Of a stretch of 6,578 nt of DNA, positions 1 through 5,799 are shown in pieces. The stretch lies in NCBI GenBank assembly GCA_026786325.1, contig JAJAYH010000476.1:1-6578 (forward strand), given 5' to 3'. The notes beneath the pieces are model-generated. The model did no database searches. It had not been told where the DNA came from and saw only the letters and a program-made list of their open reading frames with translations. Position 1 is the first letter of the stretch. Each line of letters begins with the position of its first letter. This DNA is from Alkalinema sp. CAN_BIN05 (GTDB lineage Bacteria; Cyanobacteriota; Cyanobacteriia; Leptolyngbyales; Leptolyngbyaceae). The position numbers and the translations under genes were made by a program.

Positions 1-22
1 CCCTTCGGGCAGGCTGCGCCAC

Positions 23-82
23 AAAAAAGGGGGGGACTGGAATTGAACTCTTTAAAAAGGGGGGGGACTGGAATTTAACTCT
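23..82. repeat. Direct repeat, two G-run copies
   Basis: Two nearly identical units lie side by side. Each is an A run, a G run, then ACTGGAATT(G/T)AACTCT. The first spans about 23-52 (seven Gs) and the second about 54-82 (eight Gs). They differ by the G-run length and one base. Units like this are typical of dispersed intergenic repeats in cyanobacterial genomes; no coding capacity is visible. Whether they belong to a mobile element cannot be told from one locus. Confidence 0.6.
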
Positions 83-116
83 AAGTCCCCGTTTTATAGG
101 GGGATTTAGGGGGATC
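83..116. repeat. CCCC/GGGG hairpin repeat
   Basis: AAGTCCCC (83-90) pairs with GGGGATTT (100-107) with one G-T wobble, giving an 8-bp stem and a 9-nt AT-rich loop. A further TTAGGGGGATC follows directly. The word GGGGGAT(T/C) is therefore repeated at 99-105 and 110-115. It resembles a widespread class of cyanobacterial intergenic repeats. It lies 120 bp before the FGE-like gene, and no U-run follows it, so a terminator role is not supported. Confidence 0.45.
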
Positions 117-236
117 GGGTCTTTTGATATCACCGATCGTCTAAGCTATCCCTTCGGGCCTCTTCACCTTGCCAAAATCGATCGGTGGGAATCGATCGAT
201 CATCCAGCTAAAACTCCTCTCAATTCCCCGTTCCCC

Positions 237-1040
237 ATGCCATTGACAATCACTCGCCGCAAACTTACCGCCCAATTCTATCCGGAAGATCTAGGGAACA
301 GCATTAGTCTAGATGTGGTCTCAATTCTTGGCGGCAGCTTCCAGATGGGTTCACCAGAAGATGAGCCAGAGCGCAATAATAATGAAGGCCCGCAGCATTT
401 GGTGAGAGTACCAGATTTCTTCATGGGCAAATATCAGGTAACACAAGCACAATGGCGATCGGTTTCAAACTATCCACAAGAGAACATTAAACTAAACTCA
501 AATCCATCGAATTTTAAAGGCGATGACCTTCCTGTAGAACAAGTTTCTTGGGATGAATGTGTAGAATTTTGTATGCGGCTTTCTACTCGTACTGGAAGAC
601 ACTACAGACTGCCTAGCGAATCCGAATGGGAATATGCTTGTCGTGGTGGAACTGAGACTCCTTTTGCTTTCGGGAAGACGCTGACGACTGAATTAGCAAA
701 CTACGACGGGAACTATAGCTATGCTAACGGACCAAAGGGCGAATATTTAAACAAAACAACATCTGTCGGTCAGTTTGTAGCGAATACATTCGGTTTGTAC
801 GATATGCATGGAAATATTTATGAATGGTGTGAGGATCATTGGCATAGAAATTATGAGAAGGCTCCAGATGATGGCAGCGCATGGCTCAAAAACACCTCAA
901 AGCGAGACTCGGCAAGGGTTCTGCGAGGTGGTTCTTGGATCTTCGTTCCTGGGAGGTGCCGTTCTGCTTTCCGTAACTTCAATGTTGCGGGGACGCGCAA
1001 CGACTTCATCGGTTTTCGTGTTGTGAGTTGTGTTCCGTAG
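237..1040 (+). CDS. FGE-sulfatase (SUMF1-like) domain protein, probable DGR target
   Basis: A 267-residue protein with the FGE-sulfatase domain along nearly its whole length. Visible family landmarks are GGSFQMGS (32-39), the FFMGKYQVTQAQW segment (61-73), LPVEQVSWDE (98-107), YRLPSESEWEYACRGG (123-138), FGLYDMHGNIYEWCED (185-200), RVLRGGSW (227-234) and GFRVV (259-263). Human FGE oxidises a sulfatase cysteine using Cys336 and Cys341. Here the aligned positions are Phe236 and Cys241, so only the second cysteine remains and classical FGE activity is unlikely. The C-terminal segment has the features of a DGR variable region, which suggests a ligand-binding or display protein with a C-type lectin fold. 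There is no signal peptide or membrane segment. The start at 237 is the only ATG before the conserved domain; no clear Shine-Dalgarno precedes it. It is transcribed alone. The domain call is secure; the function is inferred. Confidence 0.93.
   Translation: MPLTITRRKLTAQFYPEDLGNSISLDVVSILGGSFQMGSPEDEPERNNNEGPQHLVRVPDFFMGKYQVTQAQWRSVSNYPQENIKLNSNPSNFKGDDLPVEQVSWDECVEFCMRLSTRTGRHYRLPSESEWEYACRGGTETPFAFGKTLTTELANYDGNYSYANGPKGEYLNKTTSVGQFVANTFGLYDMHGNIYEWCEDHWHRNYEKAPDDGSAWLKNTSKRDSARVLRGGSWIFVPGRCRSAFRNFNVAGTRNDFIGFRVVSCVP
921..1040 (+). other. Probable DGR variable region (VR) at gene 3' end
   Basis: Codons from about Leu229 to the stop have the layout of a DGR variable region in FGE-type target proteins: fixed RGGSW, then a patchwork of diverse residues around fixed Pro, Cys-Arg-Ser-Ala, Arg and Gly-Phe-Arg. 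The diverse positions are encoded by ATC, TTC, GTT (235-237), TTC (245), AAC, TTC, AAT, GTT (247-250) and AAC, GAC, TTC, ATC (255-258). All have the form NNC or NNT, as expected if a template AAC/AAT codon had its adenines randomised. The invariant stretch from about 1011 to 1040 would hold the IMH-like site. No template repeat or reverse transcriptase is in this window, so assignment rests on the pattern. Confidence 0.72.
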
Positions 1041-1160
1041 CTTGGATTAAAATCCAAGGCTCACAGCCAAAATCCGTTAAAACGGACTAAACCCAATCAG
1101 CGCACGTCCTTAACCTGTTTCAACAGGTTTTCGTTATTAGCCCGGAATTTATTCACGGGC
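1041..1160. repeat. Array of five consecutive palindromes
   Basis: Five hairpin-forming palindromes follow each other. Their arms are CTTGGATT/AATCCAAG (1041-1058, loop AA), GGCT/AGCC (1058-1068, loop CAC), TCCGTT/AACGGA (1073-1086, loop AA), AACCTGTT/AACAGGTT (1112-1129, loop TC) and GCCCG/CGGGC (1140-1160). The last encloses GAAT/ATTC and carries one extra A at 1155. Four of the five have 2-nt centres and similar arm lengths. The first begins at the base after the stop codon of the FGE-like gene. No poly-T follows any of them, so this is not an ordinary terminator. It could be a structured dispersed repeat or a DGR target-recognition structure. Confidence 0.7.
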
Positions 1161-1527
1161 GGGTAGTGGAAGTGACTAAATCTCTACAAACAGCGTTTCT
1201 AGCCTGCGATCACCAAAGATCGATCGGAGACCATCGAACTAACCAACAGAATCATCTGCGTATGGACGATCGTGATTGCTGATCGAACCAATTACCGACA
1301 TTATCGAATACTTATTCCTTGATGAGGCTCTCTAACCCAACGCTCACCCCAGAAATCCCCACTCGAAACAGCAAGCATCCCAATGATTTACTGAAGATAC
1401 TGGATGGAATATCCATTCAACCGAAGTCTCTGGCGAAATTCTTGTTACAATTACGTTACAAGCGCCGCATCACAAGACGTTTACTTCAATTCTTCACAGC
1501 CCACAGCCAGGACGCGCCCATCGCCCT
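1161..1527. other. Intergenic region, no clear feature
   Basis: Between the palindrome array and the ABC1 kinase gene I see no RNA gene, convincing promoter or repeat. The stretch 1200-1290 is rich in GATC/CGATCG words, a common cyanobacterial compositional trait. An open frame at 1319-1531 overlaps the next start codon by ATGA, but it lacks a ribosome-binding site and any recognisable domain. The promoter of the kinase gene presumably lies here but is not identifiable by eye. Confidence 0.5.
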
Positions 1528-3555
1528 ATGACTTACCAGACTGCCGAACCATTGACGCTTGATGTCGCTGCCAAAGATGTAGCTCCCGCATCTGTTATTA
1601 GCAATGCACCCGAACCAACGGCCAATGCGACAATGACCGATGTCGATGGGATTCCATTGCGCTATGACCCAGAGGCGATCGCGGCCTACTACCAAGGTCA
1701 TTACTGGGAAGTCATTAAACGCGCCATTAGCGTCTTTCTTCCGTTGTTTACCTACCTCTTCGGCATTTGGTTAGACACCACTCAGGGCAAAAAGATATCT
1801 GAACAACGCATTCGTGCCGTGCAACTGCGAGACTTATTGACAGAACTCGGCCCCGCTTTTATCAAAATTGGCCAAGCCATGTCTACTCGGCCCGATTTGG
1901 TGCCGCCTGTATTCCTCGAAGAACTTTCTAAACTTCAAGATCAAATTCCTCCATTCCCCAACGAAATAGCCTTCCAGTTTATTCGCGAAGAACTCGGCAA
2001 AGACCCAAATGAAGTCTACGCCGAAATCTCATCCAAACCGATCGCCGCTGCATCCCTCGGCCAAGTCTACCGAGCCACCCTAAAAACAGGAGAACAGGTG
2101 GCGGTCAAAGTCCAGCGTCCAGGATTAGCCCGTGGGATTGCCTTGGATTTGTTTGTTCTACGAAAAATTGCAGCTCTGGCCATGGCGCGTATTTCAATCA
2201 TTCGTAGTGATTTGGTCGCGATTACTGACGAGTTTGCTGAGCGTATTTTTGAGGAAATGGACTATACGCAAGAAGGACGAAATGCGGAACGGTTTAATGA
2301 ACTGTATGGCTACATGTCTGATATTTATGTGCCGACAATTTACTGGGATTACACGGCACGGCGCGTGTTAACAATGGAATGGATTGAGGGCACAAAACTA
2401 ACTGAATTAGAAGCGATCGCGGCCCAAGGCTTAGATGCAACTTATTTGGTTAATGTTGGGGTTCAATGCTCACTGCGTCAACTTTTAGAACATGGTTTTT
2501 TTCATGCCGATCCCCATCCCGGCAACCTTCTAGCCATGCCCAATGGTAAATTAGCTTATCTCGATTTCGGGATGATGAGCAACATGAAACCCTATCAAAA
2601 ATATGGCCTAATTGAAGCTATTGTTCATTTGATTAACCGTGACTTTGAAGGTTTGGCGCAGGACTATGTGAAATTAGAATTTCTCACGCCAGATGTTGAT
2701 CTTACGCCGATTATTCCTGCCTTTGCGATGGTATTTGAAGGTGCGCTCGGCAGCAGCGTTGCAGATATTAATATTGCAACTATTACCGATCGGCTTTCGG
2801 AATTAATGTATGAATATCCCTTCAGAGTCCCGGCTTACTTTGCCTTAATTATCCGATCGCTTGTGACTCTAGAAGGCATTGCCATTAATGTCGATCCCAA
2901 TTTTAAAGTTTTAGGGGAAGCCTATCCCTACATTGCAAAACGATTGCTAACGGATCCTGCACCAGAACTCCGAAATTCACTGAAAGAGTTGCTGTTCAAA
3001 GAAGAAAGCTTCCGATGGAATCGCCTTGAGGGACTGCTTCAAAATGCAAAAGGCAGTATGGAATACGACATTAGTGGATCATTAGATCAGGGAATCGAAT
3101 TTCTATTTTCAGAACAAGGTAACTACATTCGAGAACGCTTAATCGAAGAGATTATTAAAAATGTAGATCTTCTAGGTCAAAATGCTTGGCAGAATTTCAC
3201 ATCTAATGTTGGAAGCCGCTTGGGACTGCCAACAGAGCCGCCCACTCAATCTCCTCAGTCTCTCGATAATGCCGCGACGCTAGAATATATCAAACGGATT
3301 TGGGCCATTTTGCAAGACACTGAAGGATTTGATACGAATCATCTCTTGACGTTATTACCTAAATTAGCCGCTCGGGCCGAAACGCAACAAATGGGGCAAC
3401 GTATTGCGATGGGATTAACTCAACGGTTAATTTCTCGGTTCATTCGTGAGGTGTTATTGGCCGACCAATCTAATCGATCGGTCCCAAAAAATAAAACAAC
3501 TCCCGTCTTTATTCCACCCAATCCACCCTTAAGACCGATAGGATCTGCGCGGTAA
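1528..3555 (+). CDS. AarF/ABC1/UbiB kinase-like family protein
   Basis: A 675-residue atypical kinase-like protein of the ABC1 (AarF/UbiB) family. Motifs in order: the KxGQ signature KIGQ (113-116) with following STRPDLVP, the alanine-rich nucleotide loop PIAAASLGQVYRA (171-183), the lysine of VAVKVQRPG (Lys194), the FEEMDY acidic motif (241-246), HADPHPGN (326-333, catalytic-loop equivalent) and the metal-binding DFG (346-348). An AAAS loop in place of a glycine-rich loop is typical of the family, whose members have ATPase or small-molecule-kinase-like roles in quinone and lipid metabolism. In cyanobacteria and plastids they are tied to plastoquinone and tocopherol homeostasis; that role here is inferred. 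The ~210 residues after the kinase core are less conserved and include helical segments. Family similarity seems to start near Tyr46, so Met36 (1633) is an alternative start; neither has a good ribosome-binding site. Confidence 0.95.
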   Translation: MTYQTAEPLTLDVAAKDVAPASVISNAPEPTANATMTDVDGIPLRYDPEAIAAYYQGHYWEVIKRAISVFLPLFTYLFGIWLDTTQGKKISEQRIRAVQLRDLLTELGPAFIKIGQAMSTRPDLVPPVFLEELSKLQDQIPPFPNEIAFQFIREELGKDPNEVYAEISSKPIAAASLGQVYRATLKTGEQVAVKVQRPGLARGIALDLFVLRKIAALAMARISIIRSDLVAITDEFAERIFEEMDYTQEGRNAERFNELYGYMSDIYVPTIYWDYTARRVLTMEWIEGTKLTELEAIAAQGLDATYLVNVGVQCSLRQLLEHGFFHADPHPGNLLAMPNGKLAYLDFGMMSNMKPYQKYGLIEAIVHLINRDFEGLAQDYVKLEFLTPDVDLTPIIPAFAMVFEGALGSSVADINIATITDRLSELMYEYPFRVPAYFALIIRSLVTLEGIAINVDPNFKVLGEAYPYIAKRLLTDPAPELRNSLKELLFKEESFRWNRLEGLLQNAKGSMEYDISGSLDQGIEFLFSEQGNYIRERLIEEIIKNVDLLGQNAWQNFTSNVGSRLGLPTEPPTQSPQSLDNAATLEYIKRIWAILQDTEGFDTNHLLTLLPKLAARAETQQMGQRIAMGLTQRLISRFIREVLLADQSNRSVPKNKTTPVFIPPNPPLRPIGSAR

Positions 3556-3561
3556 ATTCAG

Positions 3562-3596
3562 ATTGATCTTCACTTCAAGAGTGGTTCAAGATCAAT
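3562..3596. terminator. Candidate bidirectional terminator hairpin
   Basis: ATTGATCTT (3562-3570) and AAGATCAAT (3588-3596) form a perfect 9-bp inverted repeat. Inside it CACT (3571-3574) pairs with AGTG (3580-3583), leaving a TCAAG loop and a 4-nt bulge. It sits between the convergent ABC1 kinase gene, whose stop ends at 3555, and cobQ, and it contains the last codons of cobQ. Neither side carries a U-run, so intrinsic termination is uncertain. Its place between converging genes is what supports the call. Confidence 0.4.
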
Positions 3597-5042
3597 ATGC
3601 GGCTCGATCGCATTAGCAAGTTGATCGAGCAAAACCTCCCGCTGTTCACGATAGTTAGGAACACCCGTCGGAAGCGATCGAAGTCCCCGTTGCGTCCGCA
3701 ATCGATTTATCCAAGCCCGCCTCCATGGTCCATTATCAAACAGTCCATGGAGGTATGTACCCCATATCGATTCGGTCGCATCGACCAGACCAAGACTCGG
3801 ATCATCAAACAACGGACGCACTTGATCATTAGACCCTTCCACAATCCGAGTTCGGCCCTGGTGAATCTCGTAACCCGTCACAGGTAAACCTTCTTGAGGA
3901 ACTTTGGACGTAACTGTACGTTGACGAGCAATCTTTTGACCCGCAATCACCGTCGTAAGCGGCAACAGTTTCAACCCAGGGAATCGCCCCTCTTGGCCTT
4001 CAACACCTTCTGGATCCGCCAATGATTGCCCCATCATTTGGTAGCCGCCACAAATCCCCATCACCGTTCCGCCCCCAGCAACATATTCTTGAAGCTGCTC
4101 CACCATGCCAGATTTATGCATCGCAATCAAATCCGGAATCGTCGTTTTAGAGCCTGGAATAATAACCGCATCAGGATGGCCTAAGGTTCCTTTTAATCCT
4201 AAATAGTTCAATGTCACCGACGATTCTGACTCTAGAGGATCGAAATCAGTGAAATTTGAAATGCGGGGTAGACGAAGCACCGTGATATTTAAATCATTCC
4301 TTGTACTGCTTTGGCGACGCTCAAACAAACTCAAAGAATCCTCAGCCGGAAACGCTTCTTCTAGCCAAGGCACGACCCCAATCACCGGAATTCCGGTCCG
4401 CTGTTCTAACCAGTCAATTCCGGATTGCAATAGTTGTCGTTGCCCCCGGAATTTATTGATCACAAACCCCTTAATTAAGGCGCGCTCATCGGGATCTAGT
4501 AGCTCCAACGTGCCAATAATATGAGCAAAAACTCCACCCCGATCGATATCTGCCACCAAAACAGTCGGTGCATTCAGATATTTGGCGACCCGCATATTCG
4601 TCAAGTCACGATGCTTCAGGTTAATTTCCGCTGGACTGCCCGCGCCTTCACAGACAATCATGTCGAATTCTTCCGCTAACCGTCCAAGCGACTCCTCGAT
4701 CGCCTGCCAGCCAATATCAAAAAACTTCTCATAATATTCCGCCGCACCCACCACACCAACAACCTTCCCCTTCAGCACTACTTGAGAGGTCATATCTCCC
4801 TGAGGCTTCAGCAAAATTGGGTTCATCTCCACCCAAGGATTAGTTCCAGCAGCCCAAGCTTGTACCGCTTGGGCATGGCCAATTTCGCCACCACCTGCTG
4901 TCACGTAGGAATTAAGCGCCATATTTTGACCCTTAAATGGAGTCACCCGCCAACCGCGCCGCGCCAAAATCCGACAGAGGGCTGCGGTAATTAAAGACTT
5001 ACCCGCGTGGGATGTCGTTCCGACCACCATAATTGCTTTCAT
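3570..5042 (-). CDS. cobQ: Cobyric acid synthase, glutamine-hydrolysing
   Basis: A 490-residue CobQ enzyme, the usual family length. It uses glutamine and ATP to amidate four side-chain carboxylates of adenosylcobyrinic acid a,c-diamide in cytosolic cobamide synthesis. The N-terminal half is the dethiobiotin-synthetase-like domain: P-loop GTTSHAGKS (8-16), QNMALNSYVT (39-48), EIGHAQ (53-58), CEGAGSPAEINL (131-142), DIDRGGVF (165-172) and NKFRG (196-200). The C-terminal half is a glutamine amidotransferase with PGSKTT (296-301), nucleophile Cys331 in GICGGYQ, GYEIHQGRT (390-398) and catalytic His432 in TYLHG. All key residues are present. I chose the ATG at 5042 because MKAIMVVGTTSHAGKS is the family N-terminus and GGAG (5053-5056, complement) lies 10 nt upstream. 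The longer frame from 5117 would overlap the upstream gene. It is probably cotranscribed with the Npun_F0494-like gene 40 nt upstream. Confidence 0.97.
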   Translation of the reverse strand: MKAIMVVGTTSHAGKSLITAALCRILARRGWRVTPFKGQNMALNSYVTAGGGEIGHAQAVQAWAAGTNPWVEMNPILLKPQGDMTSQVVLKGKVVGVVGAAEYYEKFFDIGWQAIEESLGRLAEEFDMIVCEGAGSPAEINLKHRDLTNMRVAKYLNAPTVLVADIDRGGVFAHIIGTLELLDPDERALIKGFVINKFRGQRQLLQSGIDWLEQRTGIPVIGVVPWLEEAFPAEDSLSLFERRQSSTRNDLNITVLRLPRISNFTDFDPLESESSVTLNYLGLKGTLGHPDAVIIPGSKTTIPDLIAMHKSGMVEQLQEYVAGGGTVMGICGGYQMMGQSLADPEGVEGQEGRFPGLKLLPLTTVIAGQKIARQRTVTSKVPQEGLPVTGYEIHQGRTRIVEGSNDQVRPLFDDPSLGLVDATESIWGTYLHGLFDNGPWRRAWINRLRTQRGLRSLPTGVPNYREQREVLLDQLANAIEPHIDLEPLLK

Positions 5043-5052
5043 GTTGAAAATT

Positions 5053-5056
5053 CTCC
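5053..5056 (-). promoter_or_regulatory. Shine-Dalgarno of cobQ
   Basis: On the minus strand TATTGGAGAATTTTCAAC directly precedes the ATG at 5042, placing GGAG 10 nt before the start codon. This site decides between the 5042 start and the longer open frame from 5117, which has no such signal and would run into the upstream gene. Confidence 0.75.
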
Positions 5057-5082
5057 AATAGATATAATGACTAAAATAAAAA

Positions 5083-5481
5083 TTAGAACGGCAACCGAAT
5101 CCAACGGGTGACTGCATTGAGTAGCCGATCGCGCCAAGTGGCCTTCAATTCTAGACGACCCCGATCGCGCCATCGATCGAGAACCATGCGCCCCAGCGGT
5201 GTCACTCGGAAACTGTCCGTCAAGCCCTGACCATCAACTTCCCGCCGTAAAACTCCCACATCAATCATCCACATCAGCTCGACATCAGCAATCAACTCGG
5301 TGATGGCCCACTTGGTGTATCCGTTCTCCATCCCCACTCGTCCAGATAGTGCCTGTAACCCAACACTACTGAGCGCCATCGCCTCGTAAGTTTGCAAATA
5401 AAACGGAGCACATCGTACCGCTCGCTCCGTTCGAGTCATTGTTCGCGCAGGATAGGGGGTAAATGAAGGATTAGTACTCAT
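5083..5481 (-). CDS. Npun_F0494-like conserved cyanobacterial protein
   Basis: A 132-residue basic soluble protein with no signal peptide or membrane segment. The core, TERAVRCAPFYLQTYEAM (17-34), the NGYTKWAITEL stretch and LRREVDGQGLTDSFRVTPLGR (78-98), matches my memory of the cyanobacterial family named Npun_F0494, whose function is unknown. The end of the core (SFRVTPLGRMVLDRW) resembles the wing and following helix of winged-helix proteins, where a 'Y-x-L-T-P-L-G' strand is common. A DNA-binding or regulatory role is therefore possible but only inferred. The stop codon lies 40 nt before the cobQ start on the same strand, so the two are probably one operon. Met15 (5439) is an alternative start; neither has a strong ribosome-binding site. 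The coding call is strong and the family name moderate. Confidence 0.8.
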   Translation of the reverse strand: MSTNPSFTPYPARTMTRTERAVRCAPFYLQTYEAMALSSVGLQALSGRVGMENGYTKWAITELIADVELMWMIDVGVLRREVDGQGLTDSFRVTPLGRMVLDRWRDRGRLELKATWRDRLLNAVTRWIRLPF

Positions 5482-5492
5482 GACTGATCTAG

Positions 5493-5546
5493 GTCTAGGT
5501 ATTAGGGTCTAGGTGTTAGCTGAGAACGATGTTAGCTGAGAACGAT
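5493..5546. repeat. Short tandem repeats upstream of the Npun_F0494-like gene
   Basis: GTCTAGGT(A/G)TTAG occurs at 5493-5505 and 5507-5519 (period 14). GTTAGCTGAGAACGAT occurs twice with no gap at 5515-5530 and 5531-5546 (period 16, perfect). The repeats fill the region just upstream of the gene at 5481, so they would lie in its 5' leader or promoter. CTAGGT/GTTAG simple repeats are common between cyanobacterial genes and may change length by slippage. Beyond them, 5547-5697 is AT-rich with no feature I can support. Confidence 0.75.
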
Positions 5547-5697
5547 CGAAGAACTTTCTTTATAAATGATAGCTGTAATCTACGTATTCCCCGTCATTCA
5601 TAGGAAAAACAGCTCACTGAAATAAATGCTTATCGATTTTCGTGTCATTTTTAGAAAAACACGAGACTTAATCAAAAAATCACCTTAGTATTTTTAC

Positions 5698-5799
5698 TCA
5701 AATGCGTCGCCGTTGGAATAGCTCTAGCAACCCATAAACCCGCATCAAATACCCTGTCGCTAGGACAGGAATCATCGTTGGCAAATCCTGATCAATCAT
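5698..5799 (-). CDS. Candidate 33-residue small protein
   Basis: An ORF of 33 codons begins MIDQDLPTMIPVLATGYLM and ends LLELFQRRRI. It has an acidic N-terminus, a mostly hydrophobic middle (about residues 6-28, interrupted by Arg20), and a C-terminus ending in three arginines. The asymmetry suits a short membrane-associated or amphipathic peptide with the basic end in the cytoplasm. The best coding evidence is the ribosome-binding site: GAGGT (5806-5810, complement) lies 6 nt before the ATG, the best in the window. I do not recognise it as a known photosystem, cytochrome b6f or NDH small subunit. No promoter is obvious. Its start codon overlaps the possible start of the decayed plus-strand gene. 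It could be a chance ORF. Confidence 0.45.
   Translation of the reverse strand: MIDQDLPTMIPVLATGYLMRVYGLLELFQRRRI

Noticed and set aside
1041..1527. DGR template repeat or reverse transcriptase next to the VR
   Set aside because: No second copy of the VR 3' sequence and no RT motif such as YxDD in a long frame is visible downstream, or elsewhere in the window.
1319..1531. A 70-codon plus-strand frame overlapping the ABC1 kinase start by ATGA
   Set aside because: It has no ribosome-binding site, no recognisable domain and a low-complexity basic composition. The ATGA overlap alone is weak evidence of translational coupling.
3597..4994. Plus-strand frames inside cobQ (3597-3887, 4249-4524, 4782-4994)
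   Set aside because: They are antisense shadows of a fully motif-supported cobQ and show no domain of their own.
5043..5117. N-terminal extension of CobQ from ATG 5117
   Set aside because: It would overlap the upstream gene. The extension looks unlike CobQ, and the ATG at 5042 has a Shine-Dalgarno sequence and the family N-terminus.
5641..5663. CGTGT/ACACG inverted repeat downstream of the 33-residue ORF as its terminator
   Set aside because: The outer stem is only 5 bp, pairing of the inner A/T runs needs a bulge, and no U-run follows on the minus strand.
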